DNA of 64,000 nucleotides. Source: Corynebacterium glaucum (GTDB lineage Bacteria > Actinomycetota > Actinomycetes > Mycobacteriales > Mycobacteriaceae). Both the position numbers and the translations under genes were made by a program. Location: positions 1-64,000 of the forward strand of contig NZ_CP019688.1 of assembly GCF_002287505.1 (NCBI RefSeq), in the 5' to 3' direction. Shown one piece after another: positions 46,105-55,148 of the stretch (position 1 is the stretch's first letter; every line of letters begins with the position of its first letter). The notes beneath the pieces were generated by a model. It was given only the letters and a program-made list of their open reading frames with translations, did not search any database and was not told where the DNA came from.

Positions 46105-47399
46105 TCACAGTCCGAAGACATAGTCGTGGCGGGTGAACGCCTCCGGGTCGGGGTCCGGACCCAGGTGGAACACAGCCATGTGGACGCGGCTGGGGAGCCC
46201 GGAATCTGCAAAGTGCGCTTCGGGCTGCGCGTTGACCACGCCGTAGAACTGTGATGCGCCTTCCTCGACGCGGAGGTGGTCGACAATCTGGTCGGCGATG
46301 TCGCAGATGTCCGAGTGGCCGAGGTCCGTGGGAACTCGCGGGCCGAGGTTCTCAGGAAGCGGAGCGCGCATGGCTCTCAAACACGCCACAAGCGCGAGCG
46401 CGTCGTGTTCGTCGCAGGCATGGAGTGCGCGGTTGGCGAGGGTACGCGCGAGCGCGGCGTCGCCGGATCCACTCCACTCGCGATCCGCGATGCAGGTCAG
46501 GGACGAGACAACCTCCGAAAGCAGTTGGGCCTGCCGAGCCGTATCGGAGCGCGCCTGGACCTGAAACAAGAGCTGGGCGCAGGCGTGGACATAGGCGAGT
46601 GTCGCCACCGCTTCCACGGTTGGGGTGGTTGGCGTGGTGGGGGAGAGCTCGCGTTGCAAAGAGCCGTCGATAAGCATGCGAAGCTCCCGAGCCAAGCTGA
46701 AGGCTTCGCCGCTGCCGTCGTCGACAAGATGCGCGACGACGGTGACGCGACTGCTGCCGATGTAGCGGTCGATGACGAGGAACGCGGTGTGGGTGTCGTC
46801 GAAGATGTCGATGGGAAAACCATGCGGCCGGGACGGATGAAATCGATGTCCGGCAGGTTTTTGGTGAAGTGCCCGTGCAGGAGTGCCTTGTTCGGTGCGA
46901 GGCTGCGGGCGAACTGGGCGTTTGTCTGCGCGTCGTCGATCACGACGTAGCTTTCGGCCCAGGGAAGCGGGGCGGGCAAGGGCTGCGGCATGACAGCCGC
47001 AAGCTCCTCCCACGCGCCCATGCCGTCATCGACCTCGCATTCGCCGATGAGCTGCTCGGCGGCGATGGCCGTGCTGTGGAGGTAGGTGAACCGCGCATCG
47101 GCCCGCTCGAGGCGACCGAGGGACTTGCGCAACCGCTGAATGTGCCAGTACAGCTCGGACGGCGCGAGCTCCGCGGCGTCTCGGGCGAGGTCGAAACACT
47201 GGCGCGCGTAGGCCAGTTCGATGTAGGTGTCCACGGGGAGCGGATGCGTGTTCGAGGCGGGTTCCCAGCTGCGAAGGAACTCGGCCACGTCGGCCTCGAG
47301 TGTGTCCATCAGCTGCGGTGACGCGGTGCCCGTGATGCGCCAGGTGAATGCGTTGCCACCGAGGGTGATCGTGCCGCCGCGTGCCGTTTCCAAGTTCAT
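46105..47399 (-). pseudogene. unknown protein gene broken by one frameshift
   Basis: Two overlapping frames make one protein of about 430 residues. The N-terminal part runs from ATG 47399 (MNLETARGGTITLGG) to about 46820 and continues in another frame with FPIDIFDDTHTAFLVIDRY. The break lies in GGGAAAACC (about 46815-46823; TTTTCCC on the coding strand). One added C would restore IRPGRMVFPIDIFDD. It may be a real mutation or a homopolymer sequencing error. A TTAACT -10-like element precedes the start by 7 nt. I recognise no family; the protein is soluble and helix-rich. Confidence 0.7.
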
Positions 47400-47474
47400 G
47401 ACCCGCAGTTAAGCAGACGGCACCAACAGGGCTTGGGCTGGTCGAACGCTGGAATCGAACATGATTCTGCTCTG

Positions 47475-47480
47475 TAGACT
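47475..47480 (+). promoter_or_regulatory. -10 hexamer of the leaderless glutaminase gene
   Basis: TAGACT ends 7 nt before ATG 47488, which lacks a ribosome site. Confidence 0.6.
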
Positions 47481-47487
47481 CAAGCGC

Positions 47488-49167
47488 ATGCCATTGCCAG
47501 TGCCACAGTACCTCGCTGACATCTTGGACACCGTCCGCGACCAGGACGAAGGGGAGAGGGCCGACTACATAGAGAAGCTGAAAAACGCTGATCCGGACAA
47601 GCTTGGTTTGGCACTATGCACGACCGCCGGACACCTGTACGCGGTGGGCGATTGTGAATACGAATTCTCCATTCAATCCGTGTCCAAGCCGTTTGTGTAC
47701 GCGCTGGCACTGGACATCTACGGCCCTGAAGAAGTGCACAAATACGTCGGTGTAGAGCCGAGTGGCGAGGGATTCAACAAGCTTTCGCTGGATCGCGACG
47801 GCCGCCCAGCGAACCCGCTCATCAACGCAGGCGCGATCACAGTCAACCAGCTCATCGGCGGGCCGAACATTCCGGTGAAAGACCGTGTGGAGAAGATCCG
47901 CGATTATCTTTCGCGACTCGCCGGCCGCAAGCTTTCGATAGATGAGGAAATCTTCGAATCCGAAATCGCGGGCGCCGACCGCAACATGGCGATTGCGCAC
48001 ATGCTGCGCGAGGTGGGCATGGTTGTTGACGAAGCCTACGACGCCGTCTCCAGCTACATCTACCAATGCTCAGTGTTGGTGAATGTCCAAGACCTCGCGG
48101 TGATGGCCGCGACCCTGGCGAACGGTGGAACGCAGCCGATCACCGGTGAGAAGATCCTCAGCGCAGAAGCCTGCCGCGTGACGCAAGCGGTGATGGTTTC
48201 GGCCGGCATGTACGACGCGTCAGGGCGCTGGATGGTGCGTGTGGGCATCCCTGCAAAGTCCGGTGTTTCGGGCGGGTTGATTGGCACCATGCCCGGGCAG
48301 ATGGGCATTGCCTCGCTCAGCCCCCGCCTGGACGAGAAGGGCAACTCCGTGCGAGGCGTGAAGATCTTCAACGAGCTCTCTGACGCGCTGGGGCTCAACC
48401 TGATGTCCTCCGACTTCTACATCGCGCCGGGGATTCGTTCCGTGCAGCGCAAAGGGCCGACCACTGTGGTGGAGCTGCAGGGCTCAATCAACTTCATCGC
48501 TGCGGAAAAGATCCTGCACGAGTTGGTGCAACGCGATCTCATTGGGGAGAACTTGGTGCTCGACGTGTCTGGGGTGACTTCATTCAACAAGGCCGGCCGC
48601 AAGATGATTAAGGACGGCTTGATGCAGTTCCGAGACCAGGGCGCGACTGTTGCGATCTACGACCCTGACGGCGCACTGCCGGACTACGAGTTTTCCGATG
48701 GGTCTATCGCCGAGTCCGTTGAGGACCTCACCGTGTCTTTCTCCGTGCCGGCGGCGCCGCGCCGAGTCTTCGACGCGATTACCAAACCACGGCACTGGTG
48801 GGAGGACCGGATCCAGGGCGAGGCCGATGCAGAAGGTTCCGAGTTCACCGTGGAGAACGACGGGCAAACGGTCGCGCTTAAGGTGGAGGAAGCCGCGGAC
48901 GGCAAACGTGTGGTCTGGCACGTCGAAACGGCTGGCGACGAGAACGCTGACAGGGACTGGGACGACACCTCACTCATCTTCGACATCGAGGAGGGCGATG
49001 CGGGCAGCACTAAGGTCAGCTTCACCCACCGCGGCATGAGCCCGCATGACGACGCTTACGAGGATGCCGAGGAAACGTGGCGCGACCGCCTGCGGGAGCG
49101 GCTTGAACCGTTGCTGAGCCGCGTCGCCGAGGATGAAGGCGAGGTCTTGTCGGCGGAAGAAAAGTAG
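47488..49167 (+). CDS. glsA: glutaminase fused to STAS and SRPBCC (AHSA1-like) domains
   Basis: A 559-residue protein, far longer than the roughly 310 residues of plain glutaminases, which deamidate glutamine to glutamate. The glutaminase domain (1-305) carries the Ser-x-x-Lys pair in SIQSVSKPF (S64/K67), NPLINAGAI and SGVSGGLIG. A STAS domain (about 323-411; VVELQGSINFIAAEKIL, VLDVSGVTSFNKAGRKM) follows, as in some glutaminase-STAS proteins. A third SRPBCC/AHSA1-like domain (about 413-548; VPAAPRRVFDAITKPRHWW) ends it. The start is ATG 47488, leaderless behind TAGACT. The STAS part may sense nucleotide or mediate partner binding; this is inference. Confidence 0.9.
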   Translation: MPLPVPQYLADILDTVRDQDEGERADYIEKLKNADPDKLGLALCTTAGHLYAVGDCEYEFSIQSVSKPFVYALALDIYGPEEVHKYVGVEPSGEGFNKLSLDRDGRPANPLINAGAITVNQLIGGPNIPVKDRVEKIRDYLSRLAGRKLSIDEEIFESEIAGADRNMAIAHMLREVGMVVDEAYDAVSSYIYQCSVLVNVQDLAVMAATLANGGTQPITGEKILSAEACRVTQAVMVSAGMYDASGRWMVRVGIPAKSGVSGGLIGTMPGQMGIASLSPRLDEKGNSVRGVKIFNELSDALGLNLMSSDFYIAPGIRSVQRKGPTTVVELQGSINFIAAEKILHELVQRDLIGENLVLDVSGVTSFNKAGRKMIKDGLMQFRDQGATVAIYDPDGALPDYEFSDGSIAESVEDLTVSFSVPAAPRRVFDAITKPRHWWEDRIQGEADAEGSEFTVENDGQTVALKVEEAADGKRVVWHVETAGDENADRDWDDTSLIFDIEEGDAGSTKVSFTHRGMSPHDDAYEDAEETWRDRLRERLEPLLSRVAEDEGEVLSAEEK

Positions 49168-49177
49168 TCTTCGAGAC

Positions 49178-49216
49178 GGAAAATTAGTAGCGTCCAGGCT
49201 GGAAAATTCGTATGGT
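49178..49216 (+). promoter_or_regulatory. GGAAAATT direct repeats and -10 of the DUF4143 ATPase gene
   Basis: GGAAAATT occurs at 49178-49185 and 49201-49208, 23 bp apart. TATGGT (49211-49216) is a -10 hexamer 6 nt before ATG 49223. The repeats could be an operator for autoregulation. Confidence 0.45.
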
Positions 49217-49222
49217 TAAGCC

Positions 49223-50464
49223 ATGTCCTACCGTCACCGGGTCATCGATTCCCAGCTTGACCAGCTCCTTGCTCACGTAGCGGCAATCGCGATCGAGGGT
49301 CCAAAGGGCGTCGGCAAAACCGAAACGGCAAGCCGTCGCGCATCAACGGTGATGCAGTTGGACTCAGCCCAAGATGCGGCCGCGATCGCTGCAGACCCAA
49401 CGTTCACCAGCTTCGAAACCCCCCTGCTCATCGACGAGTGGCAAAAACAGCCTGAATCCTGGGATCAGGTGCGCCGTGCTGTAGATGCCGGAGCCAGCCC
49501 CGGTAATTTTCTACTGACAGGCTCAGCGACACCGGTCGCTGGCGTGGATACACACAGCGGGGCAGCTCGGATCGTTTCGCTTCGAATGCGTCCAATGGCG
49601 TTGTTTGAGCGACGCGGCTGGGAACCAGCGATCAGCTTGACGGAACTGTTCGCCAGCTCGGCCGACGTGGCCGCCAGTACGGATAAGACTCTGAGCGATT
49701 ATGTTGACGCGATTGCGAGCAGCGGATTTCCCGGGTTCTACGAGGCTCCGCCCGTCGCGCGGAACCAGCAACTCGATTCCTACCTCGCACGCATTGTTGA
49801 CCGCGACCTACCGGAGCAGGGATATTCTGCCCGCAACCCGGCGGCGCTGATGAACTGGCTGGCAGCCTACGCAGCAGCGAGTTCCACAACAACGAGCTAC
49901 CAGGAAATCCTTGACGCTGCGACACCGGGCGAAGCCGACAAGCCGGCGAAAACCACCACAATGCAATACCGGGAAAAACTCTCCCAAATCTGGATGCTCG
50001 ATCCAGTTCCGGCGTGGGATCTACGGCGCTCACCGTTTGCCGGGTTGGCAAAATCCCCCAAGCACCAGCTTGCGGATCCGGCGTTTGTTTTGCGGCTGCT
50101 CGATATCCCTGCCTCGAAATTGACCACTCGCTTCAACTACATGCTGGGACCGCTTTTCGAATCTCTGGCCACACTCAGCGTCAGAGCGGCGGTGCAAGCC
50201 GTCTTCGGAAGGGTGGGGCACTTTCGAACTACTAAGGGGGATCGAGAGATCGACCTCATCGCCCAGGATCAAGACGGCAGCATCATCGCCATAGAGGTCA
50301 AGCTCACGGCAAACGTCACTGACGAGGACGTTCGGCACTTGACCTGGTTTCGCGACCAAATCCCCGATGATGTCGCCGACCTCGTAGTCCTGAACACCGG
50401 AACCCGCGCATACCGCAGGCCGGATGGAGTTGCCGTCATTCCGCTTGGGCTCCTCGGCGAGTAG
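49223..50464 (+). CDS. AAA_14/DUF4143 ATPase
   Basis: A 413-residue protein. The N-terminal AAA domain has Walker A GPKGVGKTE (26-34), Walker B TPLLIDEW and sensor FLLTGSATP. The C-terminal DUF4143 part includes a PD-(D/E)XK-nuclease-like pattern, GDREIDLIA followed by IIAIEVKLTA, near residues 340-365. These ATPases are widespread in bacteria, often in accessory DNA, and their function is not established. It is probably leaderless. Confidence 0.85.
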   Translation: MSYRHRVIDSQLDQLLAHVAAIAIEGPKGVGKTETASRRASTVMQLDSAQDAAAIAADPTFTSFETPLLIDEWQKQPESWDQVRRAVDAGASPGNFLLTGSATPVAGVDTHSGAARIVSLRMRPMALFERRGWEPAISLTELFASSADVAASTDKTLSDYVDAIASSGFPGFYEAPPVARNQQLDSYLARIVDRDLPEQGYSARNPAALMNWLAAYAAASSTTTSYQEILDAATPGEADKPAKTTTMQYREKLSQIWMLDPVPAWDLRRSPFAGLAKSPKHQLADPAFVLRLLDIPASKLTTRFNYMLGPLFESLATLSVRAAVQAVFGRVGHFRTTKGDREIDLIAQDQDGSIIAIEVKLTANVTDEDVRHLTWFRDQIPDDVADLVVLNTGTRAYRRPDGVAVIPLGLLGE

Positions 50465-50500
50465 GGCCCGGCCAATACCCCGAGTAGTACCTTGGTGGGC

Positions 50501-51673
50501 ATGATCGAAGACACCATCTGGTGGCACGTGTACCCGCTCGGCGCGACCGGCGCCCCGATCCGCGACCGCGGCGACAACCCAAACGACGCAGATCACCGCC
50601 TCCGCCAGCTCGAGCCGTGGTTGGACTACCTCATCGAACTTGGCTGCAACGGCCTCCTACTGGGCCCGATTTTTGAGTCGGTCGGGCACGGCTACGACAC
50701 GCTCGACCACTACCGCATCGATTCCCGCTTAGGCGATGACGAAGACTTCGACCACTTGATCGCCGCCTGCAAGGAGCGCGGCATCAACGTGATGCTTGAC
50801 GGCGTGTTCAACCACGTCGCGCGTACCCACCCGTGGGTTGCCGAAGGGCTTGCCGGCGACACCGACTGGGAAGGCCACGGCGAGCTTGCCACCCTGCACC
50901 ACGGAGATGAGCAGGTGAAACAGGCAGTCACGGGCATCATGCTGCACTGGCTGCGTCGCGGGATCGCCGGGTGGCGCCTCGACGTGGCGTATTCGGTACC
51001 CCCGGAGTTCTGGCGCGACGTGCTCGCCCGCGTCCGCGAGGAGTTCCCCGACGCGCTCATCCTCGGCGAGGTCATCCACGGCGACTACGCCGAGATCGCG
51101 CAGGCTGGCACCTTGGATTCAGTCACCCAGTACGAGCTGTGGAAGGGGATTTGGAGCTCGCTTCACGACGAAAACTTCTGGGAACTCGATCACGCGCTGG
51201 CGCGCCACCAAGCAATCGCGTCGAAGACACTGCCTAACACCTTCATCGGCAACCACGACGTCGACCGGATCGCCTCCAAGGTGGGCCAGGACAGGGCAAT
51301 TCTCGCGCTTGCCATCCTCATGAGCGTGGCCGGCATGCCGAGTATTTACTACGGCGATGAGCAAGGGTTTGAGGGGTTGCGCACCGAGGGCTTTAGTGCC
51401 GACGACAGCGTGCGTCCCGCGTTGCCCGCCTCACCGAAAGAGCTCTCCCCATTGGGCAACTGGATCTACGTCGAGCACCAAAAGCTGATCGGGGTGCGCC
51501 GGCGCAACCGGTGGCTTACCCGCGCCACGACGGAGGTTCTGGACAAGACAAACGAGACGATCTCGTTCCGCTCCTTCAGCGACGACGGTGAGCTGCAGCT
51601 CGACGCGTGGGTGCAGCCAAAACCTGGCGTGCGGATCCACGCCGGGGGCGAGACGCTTTACGAGTGGTCTTAG
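50501..51673 (+). CDS. GH13 alpha-amylase-family glycosidase
   Basis: A 390-residue protein without a signal peptide. The TIM barrel carries the GH13 motifs DGVFNHV (region I), GWRLDVAY (nucleophile Asp), ILGEVIHGD (acid/base Glu) and FIGNHDVDR (stabiliser Asp), so it should be catalytically competent on alpha-glucosidic bonds. It is shorter than most GH13 enzymes, with a small C-terminal domain. ATG 50501 lies 7 nt after TACCTT, suggesting a leaderless transcript. Its substrate is not clear; trehalose, maltooligosaccharide or glycogen turnover are possible. Confidence 0.87.
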   Translation: MIEDTIWWHVYPLGATGAPIRDRGDNPNDADHRLRQLEPWLDYLIELGCNGLLLGPIFESVGHGYDTLDHYRIDSRLGDDEDFDHLIAACKERGINVMLDGVFNHVARTHPWVAEGLAGDTDWEGHGELATLHHGDEQVKQAVTGIMLHWLRRGIAGWRLDVAYSVPPEFWRDVLARVREEFPDALILGEVIHGDYAEIAQAGTLDSVTQYELWKGIWSSLHDENFWELDHALARHQAIASKTLPNTFIGNHDVDRIASKVGQDRAILALAILMSVAGMPSIYYGDEQGFEGLRTEGFSADDSVRPALPASPKELSPLGNWIYVEHQKLIGVRRRNRWLTRATTEVLDKTNETISFRSFSDDGELQLDAWVQPKPGVRIHAGGETLYEWS

Positions 51674-52230
51674 GCGTTAATGCCAGGGACCTTGATGTTG
51701 AAGGAGTCGAGGATCCCGGCGAGCGCCTGGCGAACGAGTTCTAACACATCCGGCAAAACGACCGAGCCCATGTCCGCAACCGGCAGTTCAAAGGACGGCG
51801 AGTTTGCTGGCGCGAGGTTGAGCAGCACCGGGGCTTGACCCTGTTGCGCATTCCCGGGCTGCGAAGGCACCGGCTGCGCTGGCGCTGGCTGGTTGGGAGC
51901 TGGCTGGCTTGGTGCCGGCGCAGGTGCCTGCTGCTGTGCCGGCGCAGCACCGCCGCCCTTGAGGCCGCAGCGGGTGGCGGCTTCGTCGACACGCGCAAGC
52001 GCTGCGAGGATCTGCGGGCCGCGCGGATCGAAGCGGGCCACCATCTGGGCTTGGGCAACCTTGTTGTAGTAGTCTGCCTCGTCGGTCCAGTAGCGCTGGG
52101 CCTGTTCGCAGGAGATCGGGCCGGACGGCAGCGCGGCAAGCGCGTCGTCGACGATATCGGCAGAGGCGGTGGGGGAAGCGATGAGCGTACCGGCGACAAG
52201 CGCGGACGCAGCGAATGCGCGGATCTTCAT
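51670..52230 (-). CDS. small exported Pro-rich protein, unknown function
   Basis: I start it at ATG 52230 (MKIRAFAASALVAG), 7 nt after a TAGGGT -10 hexamer, giving 186 residues and a leaderless mRNA. A signal peptide ends near ASPTASA (residue 24). The mature part has a Cys pair (ISCEQAQ and ATRCGLK), a Pro/Ala/Gln-rich linker (about 95-130) and a C-terminal helical region. The -10 lies inside the 3' end of the upstream M20 peptidase gene. It resembles short cell-wall-associated exported proteins but I cannot name a family. Confidence 0.7.
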   Translation of the reverse strand: MKIRAFAASALVAGTLIASPTASADIVDDALAALPSGPISCEQAQRYWTDEADYYNKVAQAQMVARFDPRGPQILAALARVDEAATRCGLKGGGAAPAQQQAPAPAPSQPAPNQPAPAQPVPSQPGNAQQGQAPVLLNLAPANSPSFELPVADMGSVVLPDVLELVRQALAGILDSFNIKVPGINA

Positions 52231-52240
52231 GCGCATGACC

Positions 52241-53605
52241 CTACGCGCCGACGAAGCGGCGCACCAGTGCGCGATAGGCATGCGCGGTGAGCTTGACGTC
52301 CTCCACCTCGACGTATTCGTCGTGAGTGTGCAGCAGATCGAGCACGCTGCCCAGCGTCTGATTGCGGCCGTGCAGCGCAAACCCGTAGCCCACCCCGCCT
52401 TTGCGGCGGCCAAAGCGCAGGTCCGAACCACCCGCAGCCAGGGTAGGCACAACGGGGACACCTGGGAAGAACTCGTTGAACGTCGCCACAATCGCCTCGT
52501 AGAGCGGGCCGGAGGTGGGGGAGACGGTGGCATCTTCGGTGATCAGGTGGGTGATCTCAACCTCGTCGGCGAGGTCTCCGAGCGCCTCGCGCAGCAGCGC
52601 GTCGATGTCCGCTTGAGTCTGGCCGGGCAGCGGACGGCAGTCCATTTCGAGCCAGGCCGTCGACGGCAAGACGTTGATCGCCTGACCGGCTCGCAGCACG
52701 GTGGGCGCGATCGTCAAGTGGCTCATGGCGTGGGAATAGCGCTTCAGGGGCCCGAGGGCGTCGTACGAGGAGCCGTCGAGAAGCGATTGTTCCGTGACTG
52801 GATCGAACTTGAAGGCCCGCACGTAGCCGGGCCACGGCTCGTCGCGGCTGACGTTGGGCTCGATGGCGGCGATGCGGCGCGCGACCTCGGCGATCTTGGC
52901 CACTGCGAGGTTACGCCCGTGTGGCGCGGAACCGTGGCCGGCATCGCCGTGCACCGTAAGGCGGCGCTGGCCCGCACCTTTTTCGCCGATGACGACGATG
53001 AGCGCATCGGAACCGTCAGTCACCGGCAGGTGGGATCCGCCCTCCTCGCTCAGGCAGTTCTTCCACGAAAACGCATCGGGGGCGTGCTCGGCGAGCCAAC
53101 CGGCGCCGAGCCCGCCGCGAGCCTCCTCGTCCGCGCAGCCGACAAAGGTCAGCGTGCCGCGCGGGGCCACTCCGGAGGCGGCGACGTCACGCACGGCCGC
53201 GGCCATGGCGGCGGTGATGTAGAGCATGTCGGTCGCTCCGCGTCCGTAGATGCGCCCGCCGTCCTCCTCGGCGCCGAAGGGGCCGCGGGTCCACTTCGCC
53301 TCATCCACCGGCACCACATCGGTATGGCCGAGCAGGGTGAGCGGCTCAGCGTCCGGGTCGGTGCCCTCGATGGTGAAAGCGACGGAGACGCGGCCCGGGT
53401 GCGGCTCGAAGCGCTGTACCTTTACCGGAAGCGCGGTATCACCGACCTCAGCGAAGAATGCCTCCAACGTGTTTGCGCTGCGGACTTCCTGGCCGGAATC
53501 CGGCGTGAGGTCGTTCACGCACGCGTTGCGGATCAGGTCTTTGAGCAGCGTAATCGTCGCAGAGGCAACGGAGCTTCGGGCATCAGAGGCGGAGCGAGAA
53601 TCCAT
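52241..53605 (-). CDS. M20-family metallopeptidase
   Basis: A 454-residue amidohydrolase/dipeptidase without a signal peptide. Metal-binding motifs are LLGHTDVVPV (His and catalytic Asp), GRGATDML (bridging Asp) and CADEEARGG (catalytic Glu-Glu). The dimerisation lid holds HGDAGHGSAPHG, and a late His lies in LLHTHDEYV. ATG 53605 is 8 nt after TATTAT, so it is leaderless. It likely hydrolyses dipeptides or N-acyl amino acids; the substrate is unknown. Confidence 0.9.
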   Translation of the reverse strand: MDSRSASDARSSVASATITLLKDLIRNACVNDLTPDSGQEVRSANTLEAFFAEVGDTALPVKVQRFEPHPGRVSVAFTIEGTDPDAEPLTLLGHTDVVPVDEAKWTRGPFGAEEDGGRIYGRGATDMLYITAAMAAAVRDVAASGVAPRGTLTFVGCADEEARGGLGAGWLAEHAPDAFSWKNCLSEEGGSHLPVTDGSDALIVVIGEKGAGQRRLTVHGDAGHGSAPHGRNLAVAKIAEVARRIAAIEPNVSRDEPWPGYVRAFKFDPVTEQSLLDGSSYDALGPLKRYSHAMSHLTIAPTVLRAGQAINVLPSTAWLEMDCRPLPGQTQADIDALLREALGDLADEVEITHLITEDATVSPTSGPLYEAIVATFNEFFPGVPVVPTLAAGGSDLRFGRRKGGVGYGFALHGRNQTLGSVLDLLHTHDEYVEVEDVKLTAHAYRALVRRFVGA

Positions 53606-53680
53606 GCGAATCGATAATAGCTACAACTTGTCGCAGCGCTTCCGACTCTATGGCATGATTTGCTGTGATTTGCATACTCG

Positions 53681-54319
53681 GTGGCGTATATAGCCTCTCT
53701 TCGCGGAAGGACTGTACCTATCGCACGTCGTGAAACAAGCATTGACCCGCGCGCAATTCGCACCCGCGAAGCGCTGGTCAGCGCCACAATTGACTTGCTG
53801 GCCGCGCAGCCAGCCAACGAGCTCTCCGTCACCGCCATCGTGCGCGCCGCTGGGGTCAGCCGCCAGGTGTTCTACGAGCACTTCACCGACCGTGACGCGG
53901 TGGTGCTGGCTGCCGGTCGGGCGATCTTTGAGCCCGCCTACACCGAGTTCATCACCACGTTCACCCCAGACACCACCTACCCGGAGCAGGTGACCAAGCT
54001 CTTCGCTCGCATGGGTGAGCACGGCGCGACCGTGCGCACGCTGCTGGATTCCGCCGCGCAAGGCAAGCTCAATCACTTCGCGGTGGACATGCTCTACGGC
54101 CCGATCCGTGCTGAGCTAGAGGCCCACCTCAAAGCCGCGAACGTGGACGTCGGTGCCGGGATGATGGATGATACGGCGCATTTCCTTGCTGCCGGCACGC
54201 AGGAGGTCTTCGCCCGCGGACTTTCCGAGGGCACAGAGCCGGACGAGGTTGCGCGCCGCATCGAGGACGTGCGCCGCACACTCGGGGCGTTCTCGATGGG
54301 CGAGTCCATCACCGACTAG
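53681..54319 (+). CDS. TetR-family transcriptional regulator
   Basis: The N-terminal helix-turn-helix (LSVTAIVRAAGVSRQVFYEHF) is typical of TetR, here given as LSVTAIVRAAGVSRQ then VFYEHF. The longest frame starts at GTG 53681 (212 residues), but its first 13 codons overlap a TATATA promoter-like sequence and look non-coding. GGAAGGA (53705-53711) lies 8 nt before ATC 53720, where the sequence becomes TetR-like (ARRETSIDPRAIRTREAL). ATC may be the true initiator, as also suspected for the hydrolase at 10.9 kb. It is divergent from the M20 gene (75 bp) and may control it. Confidence 0.85.
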   Translation: MAYIASLRGRTVPIARRETSIDPRAIRTREALVSATIDLLAAQPANELSVTAIVRAAGVSRQVFYEHFTDRDAVVLAAGRAIFEPAYTEFITTFTPDTTYPEQVTKLFARMGEHGATVRTLLDSAAQGKLNHFAVDMLYGPIRAELEAHLKAANVDVGAGMMDDTAHFLAAGTQEVFARGLSEGTEPDEVARRIEDVRRTLGAFSMGESITD

Positions 54320-54351
54320 TGCCGCAACCGCCGCTAGAGCAGCTAGCGCCG

Positions 54352-55128
54352 CTAGAGCTGCGCGAGCATCTCGGTCAGCGCATCGATCGCGTCGATGGTG
54401 TCTTGGAACGAGCCGTCCTCGCTCACCGCACCAACCGAGATGCCGTAAAGCTGCCCGTCGATCTCGCCGAAACCCATCTGCCGGGACTGCCAGGAGCCGT
54501 CCTCGTCAATGTCGCCCCAGCCGCCTTTGATCGGAATGTTCAACTCGCCGAGACCCCACGCCTGCTCGTCGTCAATGTTGCGCATATGCCGGATGACCTG
54601 ACTGGTCTTCACATCCGGGCGCTGCGAAAGCCCGTATGCATAGCGCGCCTGCGCAGCAAACGGCCACGGCGTGCGGCCCCACGCGATGTCCACGCGCCCG
54701 CCCATCTCGTCGTGCACCAGCTCCTGCGCGCCGCCTGCGGCCTCGAGGCAGTACCACAAAGCGTCGGTCGCGTCGTTGTCGGAGATTTCAATCGAGGATT
54801 CAATCAAGTCCGCGATGTAGTCGTCGTCGTATTCGCAGTGCTCCTCGGCTGCGAACGCGATAGGCACTTTCACCGTCGACCACGCCGGCAGGGACCGGAC
54901 TGAGCCGAAGTTAAGTTCGGACGTGCCGTCGTAAAGCGAAAGCCCCAGGCGAGTCGAAGTTTGCTGCTCGATGCGAGCGATCTCGCGGTCAAGTTTTTGT
55001 GTATCGATGCCTACGTCAGCTGGGGGTTTGGTCTCCGCTACCACTACCGGCTCCGGCTCAGTATGCGTTGAGCATCCGCTGAGTATCCCCGCCAACACCG
55101 CGATCGACACCACCCGTTTCGCATCCAC
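54352..55128 (-). CDS. lipoprotein with beta-lactamase/transpeptidase-like fold
   Basis: A 258-residue protein with GTG start 55128. The lipobox LSGC (Cys 19) marks it as a lipoprotein. The serine-hydrolase motifs are in order: WSTVKVP (Ser-x-x-Lys, near residue 83), ISDND (SxN) and IPIKGGWG (KxG). These resemble class A beta-lactamases, but the Glu166 Omega-loop is not evident, so a D,D-peptidase or other hydrolase is equally possible. It is divergent from amn with only 20 bp between starts. It holds a GTCGTAAAGCGAAAG copy of the dispersed motif (54928-54942). Confidence 0.8.
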   Translation of the reverse strand: MDAKRVVSIAVLAGILSGCSTHTEPEPVVVAETKPPADVGIDTQKLDREIARIEQQTSTRLGLSLYDGTSELNFGSVRSLPAWSTVKVPIAFAAEEHCEYDDDYIADLIESSIEISDNDATDALWYCLEAAGGAQELVHDEMGGRVDIAWGRTPWPFAAQARYAYGLSQRPDVKTSQVIRHMRNIDDEQAWGLGELNIPIKGGWGDIDEDGSWQSRQMGFGEIDGQLYGISVGAVSEDGSFQDTIDAIDALTEMLAQL

Positions 55129-55135
55129 AGATCAG

Positions 55136-55142
55136 TATTCTA
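55136..55142. promoter_or_regulatory. overlapping divergent -10 elements
   Basis: TATTCT (55136-55141, plus) is 7 nt before ATG 55149. On the minus strand TAGAAT (55142-55137) is 8 nt before GTG 55128. The two hexamers share five base pairs. Confidence 0.6.
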
Positions 55143-55148
55143 GGGTCC

